DNA from: Streblospio benedicti
Taxonomy: Eukaryota > Annelida > Polychaeta > Spionida > Spionidae
Assembly: GCA_019095985.1 (NCBI GenBank)
Contig: CM032666.1
Coordinates: 7,699-71,698 of the forward strand
Reading direction: 5' to 3'
Length of the DNA: 64,000 nucleotides
The notes under the pieces are model-generated. The model saw nothing but the letters and a program-made list of their open reading frames with translations, did not search any database and was not told the origin of the DNA. The position numbers and the translations under genes were made by a program. This document shows, one piece after another, positions 20,901-32,900 of the stretch. Position 1 is the first letter of the stretch, and every line of letters begins with the position of its first letter.

Positions 20901-23900
20901 GAGGAACAATAAAATTACAATAGGAGAAATCAAAGGCAAATAGTATATATCCCACTTGAAAGCAATTTACAAAACCAATATCAACATTTTTATCTCTACG
21001 GTCTAACCAAACATTTTCTTATATAAGCTGTACCAAATGAGTTGTTTATACATTCAAATGCTGGTGCCCTTAGATTTGACTATACAGTAAAACTTTCAAT
21101 TAAAATCATTGCAGAGTCTTTATTGAGATCACCTCTAATAATAAGACCATTTCTTGCAGTTCTACAAAGTTATGATGTTCCATACTGAGACCACCCCCAT
21201 ATTGGGACCACTAGAGACAAGCCAATGGGTCCATTTACTTGAGAGCTTCTATTGTACATTTAAACAAAACAGAGCAATAGCGACATACTGTTTGTTTGCT
21301 GGGTGGTAGATGTAGAGTGCTGCCACCTCAGGATCCATCTGCTCCAAGTTGAGGTCGTCTAGGTAAATGCCGCCCTGCTCCGGCTGGTGCCGCAGCTTCT
21401 TTGTGCTCCGCATAAACTTGAAGAGACCCGTTGATGGCTTGTCTGTCACAGCAGCAGTGTCTGTAAAAAATGCTTTGATATTTAAATGTAAATGTATTGG
21501 TTTACAGTCTCAATGAACAGCTCATGTCGTTTTCTAGCGACTTTACATCTACACCAGGTCAGCGGCACCATTGTCACACTACATATATCTTTCTCAACTC
21601 CCTGGGGAGCATACAACACTGGCTGCATACGGCATTGCTGCTATTGCGGACACGTGCTTATTACCCACATTTGTGACCTGTACCTATTTAACGTTAAGGT
21701 ACTACGGAGCAGTGTGCAACCTGTTAGAGGTAAGTCTGCTCAACACCTACCATCAGACCCGACCAGGAATCGAACCCACGACCTTCTGGTCACGAGTCCA
21801 ACTCCCTATCCACTCGGCCACGGAAGCACATATTTACTAATCTATTCAGATTTCTCGTCCTAAGAGTACAAGCGTATTAATATGTATATCCATGCATATT
21901 GCTGTTTTATATCTATATCTTCGGACTATTAACGTTTTATGGAGGACTGAGAACTTATTGAACTCCTAAATTGTAAAAATCAGAGTATGTAGAGTGTGAC
22001 TGCGGTGTCAGGCAGGTGATCACACACCATAATTGTTTGTGCATATGTGATTAATGTATGTACCGATGGTGCCAGCGCTGTCGGTGGTGGGTGTGATGGG
22101 GGTGGAGCGCTGTGGGATCTCGCCCCACTCCCAGCGGAACTCATCGTGTAGCGTATGCATGTCATCACCAGTGAGTGCCGTCTGAGACATGGCCTCTTTC
22201 TGCACATCTAACTCAGTGTCCGACTTTGGGGATGGTGGACGAGACCCAATTGGACTGAAACAACACAATGAGTACATACATTATTCTTTGTTAGTATAAT
22301 ATTCTATTGTTTAGGAGTAGGCAATGCCAATTATACTACTGCATGTTGGTTGAAGTCATGCTTTCAAAAATTCAATATAAAAATTTGCTTGTGATTGCAT
22401 TCATGAATGTGGGCACGAAATCTTGTCTAAAAATATGTGTGCAACTGCAGGTTAATGTGCATACCTGACTATAGGTGTGAGGTCTCCATCTGAGAATGGG
22501 TGGTTGTAGGAGGAGTCGGTCACGTGTGACTGTGCCCACTCCTCACATCGCAGAGCCTGTGCATCCAGAAGAGGCAATGACATTGAGTTGGGCACACCAC
22601 TGCCAACACTCATCACAGTTGTTGCCTCGGTGGTGCCATCAGCTTCGTCCTCCACCTCCATCTCAAACATGCAGCCCTCCTCATGGTCATCATCTACTGG
22701 CTGGAGAGATTACATGAATGAAAATGTATTTGGTTTTGTTGTTTCCAATGTTACTCATTATTCACAAATACATGTTTACACTAAGTCATTCACATGCAAA
22801 ACCAACAATTTTAAGAACACTGAATTTTAAGAGCATTTATCTAACTTACTTTATCAGACACTGCGCCCCTATGCTTCCTTTTCCCCACCGAAGAATTAGA
22901 AGTCTCCGACAAAAGGCGATGGTCTTGTCTCTTTCGCTTCCCACGTTTCTTCTGACTTCGAGTTGACACAGCACCATTAAAGGCAATTTTTTCCATTTTA
23001 TCCTCCTTATGATCAGTATTTTTTATATCAGTGGCATCTGCAACCACTTTGCTACTCTCTGTTGCTTCACTGTTCTTTTCCTGATTTTCTGCCACTTTCG
23101 CAGAACCCGAAGATGATACCGAAGTGCGGTCTATTGAGGTGGCACGCGTTTTCTGTATGAGTTCCACCTGCTCTCCTGCCATGTCCGTCTGGATGCCCAA
23201 TGACTTTTTATTCCCAAAGCCCCCACCTATCTCCACGTCAGGAGTGACCACACCCGATAGCTCCTCGTCGGGTATGTCCACACTGTAGTAGATCGAGGTG
23301 CGTGATTCATCACGTTCCATGTGACCAGCGACATATAGGCTATCGGTGGCTGTCGTCCCTGTCTCCCCAGCAATGGTTGTTGGAGGAAACATGACGATAG
23401 CACCAACCACAGGAGTGACTGATGCTGATGATGCCACGATGTCCTCCTGACCTGCAAGAAGGATACAAGGATGTGAGAATATTGCCTCTAGTTTTAGCTA
23501 TGAAAATTGTACATAACGACAAAAGACGAATAAAAAACGTTACAGTAATACCCCATTAGCACTTTCCAATAAAGGTTTACAAACTTGTGCATGAGTCATC
23601 ATTTACAAAATATCTCATTGCACAAACAACAATATAGCTAACAACTATTTACTATTTGTGATATATTTTCTTGTTTGATATAGCTATACATATCTTCTTT
23701 AATCTTACTGTGAATGTCCTCAAATCCTAAATAAAAAGTGACAGATGCACAACTCACAGATATCTGTCTGCGCATGTACAGAGGTCCTCCTCACACGGCT
23801 GCTGTTGACCGCCACCTCCTCTTCCTCCTGTTCCTGCTTAGCGACCTGGCGTTTCATCTCCTCCAGCCCCTTCTCCATCAGGTCCAGGTTGGTGGGCAGC

Positions 23901-26900
23901 GGTGATGTCGCCAGGTACTCAGGGAACTGACAGGAGGAGAGAGGTAAAAACTGAGGTTAAAACTAGATACTTGGGGAACTGAGAGAGATGGGAGTTAAAA
24001 CCCCAAGTTAAAGCAGCCACCCAGAGGAATAAAAGTAGGAAAAAGGCCTAGTGGTAAAGGTAAGCATAAGGATCCTGTGAACATAGCATGCAACAATGGA
24101 TTTGTACAACACACATTATCAAAAGAATCTGCTTAAATTAATAGCTGAGTATTCCAACCCAATTACCCTGTATGACAACAACGTGTTGGCAAGAGACATG
24201 TATTGAGTAATATTATGACCACCATGGCACATACCTCCTCCTCTTCTGCTTCAGCCTGCTGCACAAAGAAAGCCTCACCAGCATCTCCCAACTTCATGTG
24301 CAGGCCCTCCACCACCTCATTGTTGATCTCGATGTCCACCTGGTAGCACACACAGACAGTACACGTACTTGTCATTTATATCTTAATTCAAGTATTCCAT
24401 TTTAAGTTTCATACATAAAATATTAAGTAACAGCTATGTAAGTGTTTTCATATACAGTAACTAACACATGGAAAACGTGGTTACTTCAGATGTAATCACC
24501 TATAGAGTATAGACCCATTTATCTATTAATCAACCAAATCATAAGTCAAGCTTATGGATAAATCAAGCGAATGACCCTTCACGAATGTTATCTTATCTGA
24601 GCATTTCTGATAAATTGATATTCTAAGTCTTTCTAATATATTCAATATAAACCAAACCTATATACATACTATACATCAGCGGCTATACATACCATACATA
24701 GTATGCATACTTTATATATATACTACCAAGAACGTCTGTATTTTGAATTTCATAGAAATTATTTTTTGCGCATTGCATATGTAAATACTTATGATCATGA
24801 ATGGACAACTCAGAAAATCTCCACGCTTAAATCAAAATTCAGTTATGTAGACACTATAAAGTACTGGTAACAACGAAATTCTAGCACAGCTAACTTACCA
24901 ACTTTAAGCTGTAGGATTCTTGAAAAGCTTCTAAACCAATAAATATCAAATTAAGTAACGAAACTTTATACTAATATAATAAGCAATGTAATTGAAAATA
25001 TTTAAAGTAGTTCTGATGTGATCAAATTGCCATTTGATATATTTTTACACTACAACACCCAAGTTTCTGTTCAATGTGTTCAATGCTATTTCCAAGCTCA
25101 ACTCATCCAGCAGAAAACCAAATTTGATTGTGAAGTATGTTTTTAGAGCAAATCAACTTTTACACTAAATGAAAAAGACAGACCATTTTTCAACTGACAT
25201 TCAAATGTCATTTTTCAATAGGAAAATTATATCTTTCTTGTCAATTCATTTAATTTAATTACATGCATGAACTTCACAAAGCATTGAACAAACTACATTA
25301 TTGGTGGGAGAACTTTGTTTATCATTGTTCAATGTCTCTCTATTATCTATATGTCAAAACAAACCAGAGCGATTCACAAAATCGGTCAAAACTTGACCTC
25401 TACTATCTTAGCCATATGGCACATTCTTCCTTTGTCCTGTAAACGATAACAAAGTAATAGTACAACTAAATACCTAAGGGAATGGGCTACACTAATAATC
25501 TACACTTTTATATTAGACCAAAATGTAATACCAAGAAACCCATGTTTCTGTATCAGACACAATCAGAGAACACAGCTTCAATAATTGTATTTATGGCACT
25601 AATTTCAATGCAAACATCATATCAGGAGAAACAGAGCTTATCTCTTGAGCCAAGGAATTAATTGCATCACTGACATTTACATTTATCATACACGAATGAG
25701 TTCAATTGTTTATCTCCAGTCATCAAGAACAATCAGTTTTGATGGATTAGAATTCATAAAAAAGATAAGATGTATCTATGATGATTTCAAGCCCAAGTGT
25801 ATTTGAACTGTAATTTTCATGATAGCATACCAGTAGTTAAAAAAAAAACATTTTACCACACATATTCACATACATAGTGGTAAATATTGTCATGTGCAAA
25901 ATCAAAAAATGGTTTGTAGAAAAAAACACTTTAAGAAGGTGTGTGTATGCGAATGTTGAGCAAACACACCCATTGTTGATTTAACATTGCTCTAACCCAT
26001 CAATCACCAAAAGACGCCTCAGTGGTTTGTTCAAGCTCTTTCATGAACAAAAAATATTTTGCGATTGTTTGAGGCAAGGAGAACACATAATAATTACAGC
26101 AGAACCTCCAACTACGACCACCTCTATTGAGACCACCTCTATAGTAGGACCACTTGTCACGGTCCCAAACCTTCATAAAGCTACCAGAAATAACACCTAA
26201 AAATGGTCCCAGAGGTGGTCTAATAGAGGTTCTACTGTCCCAGGAAAGTGATTGCAGGCGAATTTCCAACCGGAAGTGTGTCATAGAAACGAACAGAATC
26301 ATTTGTACCTGATTCGGTGACGGTAAGTCAGTTTTCTTGTCAATACTGATGAAAGCAAGCGCACGAAGAAAAAATAAACCCGTAAAGGGTGATTTCCCAT
26401 GAAGTGCAACACTCAAAATGCATAAAAGTGCCCCAGGAAAGTGATTGCAGGCGAATTTAAAAAAAAAAACAAAAACAAAAACAACCATGGCCACGCCCAT
26501 CTCTTCGTAATTATATATAGATTGCAACACAGTGGCAAATCACTCACTGAGTCAGCTTATGCAAACAATTCAGAAATCTGTCACTGAATGAAAAATATAT
26601 AGTGTCATCACATTACAAATGCTGATTATAACAACTAAAGTTAACTGCCAGGAATTGTCCACTGGATCTAGACAGTGCCCAGATGTGTACAGTGACAAGG
26701 TCTATGGCATTTTTGGCTCATGAAAGGAGATCCCTCTCGTCTTATCAAGCTCGCGTATTTCAAAGAATGAAGCTGATAATGTTAATAATGTTTGTCTTAA
26801 GATCTCTAATAGAAAATCAGTCATTACGTATCTATCAATAAGAACTATATTATGTAAGACATTTCGTTTTGAAAGACATTAGATCCTATGAAAATATTTT

Positions 26901-29900
26901 TACAAGCACATAGCGAATAAGTAAATAGTGAAGGTGTTTTTTCTTTTCTAGCTGACTTCTCTTCTTGTGACACATCCATCTACATCTATAAATGTAGATA
27001 TGACATTTTGAAATGCGCCCTCCAATCCTGCTTGCATTTATGCTGAATTGAAAGGTAGGCTGAGTAGGTAAAGATAGAGGCTGAGTAGGTTGCATCCAGG
27101 TAATGGTATGTTTTTAAGTATGCAAGATTTGTCACAGGATCTGCATTATGGACTATTGTTAGGAACAGGGTCTGTTGTATAAACCAACGTTTGTGACAAA
27201 TCATTAAAACTGCATAAAAATATAGAAATATTGTGGTTTATTGTGGTAGCTGTTGTTTAACCAGGAGCTATGTGGAAAGTGTGGTTATATAAAAAGGGAA
27301 TGCTTTCTATGGTTATATTAGTCCATTTACAGGATGTAATCAACGGGCACACGCAGCGTAGTCGTACAGGGTAGAAGCCAACTGAGATTGATGAGTGGCC
27401 ACAAGTTATACCCAAGCCCCGATTGGGTTGGTTAAGACTATACACACGAGGTCTGTAGGCTATGAACTCAACTCAGAATTCAGCCAAAAATTCAGTCAGA
27501 AATTCAGCCAGAAATTCAGCCAAACGCACCGGGAGGACCCTGTGTTTTTGAATGAATGATGTACATCACGTTCAGATAACTACGTCTAACGTTTGTCTAT
27601 CACTACGTCACACGGTGTTGATAAACGTGGTTGCTGCACCTAATGTACTGTACTCAATCATGGATAATAACGTGAAGATTAGACATCCAGGTTAAATTAT
27701 ATATGTATACATAATATTTAGTCTATACAACTGGATATACATACAATGAAACGGCCTACATATTGTAGATAATAGTATAATGATTCAAATGAAAGACTTC
27801 TCATTCATAGCTATTTTATTTACTATGGAAGTACGTCATTCGTCTAATTTTCTATCCCATACCAGCATAGTGACCTCCTTTTTGACAGCAATATCACTGT
27901 ATGAAACCCGTGATCAAGTATAGATAATTTAGATTTATGATGTACAAAGCTGTTTAAGGTTTCATGCAATGATGAGGGTTAATTATATGTGTAACAGTGG
28001 TCACTATGCTTATATTCTACTGATTTGAGTTGCATGCAAGACTAGTATATGGGGACGAAAAATTGATAACGGCTCAAGTTTCATGCTGTATTCTGAAATA
28101 AACACCGCCCATACCCCGATCCTCACCCACTATTCATCTTGCATAGCTCAGGTCTACAGAATCAACACTGTCTTGACACTCCCACACCATCGCCTGAGAT
28201 TAGTACATTACCCACCACTGTTCTAACACAGTAAGTAGCCCACAACCCATATTCTGACAGTTTGTTTGTTTGTTTTGTTTTATTTTTTTTGTTTTTTTTA
28301 TGTGACATTGTTTTGTAGGATATGTCTTAAATTTTCTGCACATGAACCAGACATAACACGAGGGGTTTGTGTCTTAAGCATATGCTTATATATACATATT
28401 ATATATTCTTAAACTATGTACTAGTACCTTACACTTTCTTGGACAAGTGCTTTTGGGATTTGAACAAAAGATTATGGATGTCTTCTTATTTGACACAATG
28501 AAAATTGAATAGGGACATAGTTGCCACAATATCAAGACTTCATGCGTTCTTTACCTTCATAAAAAAGGTCAATATGGATTACTTCAGAGTTACTTCACAA
28601 TGTAAAATCTGAAATCATAATACCCATGTAATATTAACAATGGGTTATTGTAATCCATGTACAGAATACATGTACATTGGCTTTTCATGACTTTTGGCTA
28701 CCACAGTTATAATCTATTTGACATTGAATAGTACTAAGTGTAAATTTCTTTTACTATAATTTTCTTTGCATTCAACTCAGCTGTATACATTTGCTTACTG
28801 GAGTAACTTTTGTAAACAAAGTGGAGTCGGTCGCGACACCCAGCGGTTGCTGGGCTGCGCTCTGTGCTAATTTGCGTCGCCATGAGCCTGAGCTCAAGAC
28901 GCGCAACGGACGGCTGACTCCTGGACGATGTTGGTTCCCTTACTACACCTCGTTGTGTTAACTGGTACCCCACGTACAGGCCACTGTCCAGCTTACTGGG
29001 CGAGTGCCTGGTGCCTAACAAGCCAGGTTTCATGATGGGCACCTACACAAAGGGGAATTTGCATCGGTACTGACATGAAACGATCAGGACGTCCCCTTTA
29101 CGAAGCCACGCGGTCCCAGGCGCTCTGAGGATGGGGGGTCGCCACCGGCTAGCCCCGTCAGATAAGTTAAGAAGGCCTATCCCTGAAGGAATAGGTTACC
29201 AGCCCTACATGCTATCCGACTAGCGTCTACAAGGAAACAGAGCCCTAATGGCTGAATCTCAGTACTATAGTGTACTGAGTCCTTAATCCTACAGTGGGGT
29301 TAAGAAGGAATAACAACAAGGTGTGTGTAACAAAGGGGATAATATTACCTAGTCCAGTGGAACTTACATAACTACTTTATACTCTGCGAGATTGCTGCAA
29401 CCTCGCGCACTGGAGACCTACTAAAGAACTGGTTTTGTTACACTTTTTTTAATTTCTACACTTGCGCTCAATTTTTCCTTGATTAAGTCAAAACCTATAA
29501 CTACTGAAGATGGTAAATAGCTGATTCAATCCTATCAATAGATAAATGTACAAAAGACAATCACATTGTACCACTGTCTGTTACTCTAAATGATCTGTAC
29601 ATCCGGTACCATTGACCTCCTGAATGATTGAGACAGCTACTGAATTCTATGTCACTGGATGATACAAACATATTGACATTACACCGAACAATGACACAAT
29701 CCCAAGGCCACGTTATCTAAGCTTTCTTTAAAAATAAATTAAGTTACCATATGCTATGGTCAGGCATTCCCAATGTATTTGAAGCAGAATCAGCCATGGT
29801 ATAGCAGTCATTAAACCATTTAGGGGCAGACCATTAACAATCTAGGGAGGGGGCGTCACAAAATTTTGGAAAAAAATTGTTTCTTAAACTGTCAAGAAAA

Positions 29901-32900
29901 AAATTGTTTGTTTGTGAACCAAGGGGAAAAAATTGTTTGTTTCCCGCGAATCCATCTATTTTTACCATTTTTCTCATGTCAAAATAAATCGCATTTTTTA
30001 TAATACAATGGTTTGTTTTTAAGGCATTAATAATTAGGTCAAACTGTTTATTATGAAATCTACACTATCTTTAAACTCAGTATAAAAGAATTTAAAAGAA
30101 CCTTACAATTTAATAATACAATAGATATTTTTCATCTGCTGTTGTAGCTATGGTTTTAGTAGCTGTTACTTGTGCGCCATTTTTCATCAGTCTCTTTACT
30201 GTCTCTTTTTTCCCCTGATGGTTGCAGTCTAAGGTCCAAGTCCATTTCTTCAACTTTGTTCAGTAACTGATCTTACAACCAAATATGAATTAGGAAAGTG
30301 GCATTATCACACTCCTGAAACCCTCCTTGATGAATTCAAATGTGTAACAAAAAAGTCAGTTGTTGTCTTTTGTCCCCGAGTTCAGTTGAAACAACTGATA
30401 AATGAAGTTGGAACACCTTAACTGGAAACAAGTAAAAAATGATGGAACGATTGAAATCGAAGACACAAATGAAACCTACAATAAAATCAAAGAACAGTTA
30501 CCTTCATTCGTTGAAAATTACACAGGTACTGATTTGAAAGAAATTGCATAGAAAGAAGCTGATACTGTCATGATGCTAAAAAGTGAAAAGAGACATTCGG
30601 ATGATGCTGCTGCTCTCAAATCATTTTCCTACAAGATCCAAAAAAGCAGAATTTTAAGTTGACTTTTCAAATATATTCAACTCCCCCTGCACTTCCTTGG
30701 AATAGATGCTACAGTGATACAGAATTCACTAATACTTGTACCATAGTCTATGGGCTAGCGCTAGATCCATCTCAAATTTAGCCAATTGGCTAAACGACTA
30801 CATTTTTTTTAGCCAATTGATTTTTCTTTAGCCAATTGGCTAAAGAACTAAATTATTTTTTAGCCAATTGAATTTCTTTTTAGCCAAGCAAAAACCTATG
30901 TAAATTAATTAACATGGTAATGATAACACAAACATCATTACTTTTAGTTACTTTGACAATATTTCTACTTTAAATATCTTAATCACATCTGATCAAATTA
31001 TGTTTAATTTTCCGACGCTCAGTCGAGAACGATGAAGGTTATATAACTTTCAAAACTTGAGGAAAAGACCCTGCTGATGACTGCTTTGCATCAACCAATG
31101 AAGTACATTGGCCAGTAATGGATACAAACTTTTGATAACACAAATACACTATATTTTCTTAATTTTAAGGCAATTTTTTCTGAGGGTGTAGTGGCCCGGT
31201 GGGACTGGACGAAGGAGACCTATGGAGTGGGGAAGTGAGTGGGGGGGGGGTGGTGAATATACTTCTATTTTCGTTCATATTTTATCATTACATCGTAAGA
31301 TTCAAACGGCTTCACTTATACAGTACAGGTCCGTTGATCGGGACCCCTCGGGACCTTGATAACATATCTGGATTAGCAGGGGTCCGGATAAATGAAAGTT
31401 CACCTCAAGAAATTTTACAGGACATGCCTATGTGCGATAATTAAAGAACCAACGAATTTTTATCATATTCTTTGGTTGTTTTCACTTACATTTCGTAATA
31501 TCACATATTATGTTTTTATTAATACTTCCTTCTCTAATCCTTTTAATTTATTATAATTATACACAATTAAATAAAGCCAATAACATATTTTATGAAAAAC
31601 ATTCCAAATCTTGTTATGTATGATGCGGTGGAAGTTGGTTTGTTAAATGATACCTGTCTTACTACAAGTAATTAAAAACTAACCTAGTCTACCAGCCTTA
31701 ATTCTTTATTATCAAGAAACACCAACGAACGTTTAATCCATGGAATTTGCAATAATATTGAGATCGTTCTAAAAACATGCTCGCCGGTTGCTAGACTAGA
31801 TCATAGATGTGAAACTATAAACCAATGCATCATTGAATCATGTTTTGTTTACTCACGAAAGTGTCGATATGGCAGTCAATGGCACGATACTCACGATACA
31901 AATGATAATATATTTACAAGAAATCCCCCTTCGGACTTCGTCCGGGGAGATTTAAATATGAAAAATATCGGTTTTATTCGCGTCTATGGTCGCCACCATC
32001 TTTGTTGTCATTGCGCTAATGTAGACTGTTACACTGCCTCTATCTCGCTCTGCTCCACTACACGAGTAATAATGATATTTCAGCAAGCGTGACGGTCAGT
32101 GTAACAGTCTATCAGCGAACAGCGTTCCGAAATGTTGTCAACTAGAATGATTGGTGGTGAACGGCGTTCTGATATTTAGTCTCGATTTAGCTGACAAAAT
32201 TTGTTTTTTACGAATTTTTCTTGAGTGAAAATGATTCGCCACTTTGGCGAAAGAGTAAGCAAAATCTCTCGCCCATCCTTAAAATCTCTTGCCCATGGCG
32301 ATAAAACAAACTAACGCGCGTGCCCAGATAGATAACATGCTCTATGCCTTTCATCTCATTCAGGTAGAAAACAAAGAATTCTATAACTTTATGAAAGACA
32401 GTGATGTTGAAGTTAATAGGATTTTACATACTATTCACGAATGTTTTGTTAACAAAAACTGGAGTGAAGGGAAACATGTATGGATCAGTCAAGTACCAGG
32501 GTCAGGATTAGCCACTCGTCCGCTCGTATTGACTAGTAAAAACTAGTGGAGGACAAGTGCTAATTTATAGAAAATCGTCCTTTTCAAAAGGCTTTTGACG
32601 AGGAGCAATTCTGAATAATTTGTCATACAGATATAGAGTTTGTACAAGGAAGACGACTACATTTTTTGCAGGACGAGTAGATATTTGAGGGTTACTAGTC
32701 CTGCTGACGAGTAACACTTTTCCACTTAATCCTGACCCTGAGCACTTAAACTTCCAATGAATGACCAAGTTGATCTTGTAGGTGGGGAGGATGTTTTCTT
32801 CTTCAATCATGTCAAACAGGGATTAAAAGTGTATGCTCTGATGATGACTGCCCCGAGAAAATTTCACTGAAGGTCAATTATGTTTTGAGTTTTTCACAGC

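Noticed and set aside
22496-22717. + strand open frames over 22.5-22.8 kb
   Set aside because: Antisense shadows of lipin exons 22700-22465 and nearby intron; the - strand frame is the conserved one.
28255-28310. T/G-rich run (TTTGTTTGTTTG...)
   Set aside because: Simple low-complexity sequence with no boundary or function evident.
31319-31400. A Tigger-like end (CAGTACAGGTCCGTTGATCG...GGTCCGGATAAATG)
   Set aside because: Only one end is visible and no matching inverted terminus was found nearby. It is left as a possible fragment inside the TTAA-type transposon.
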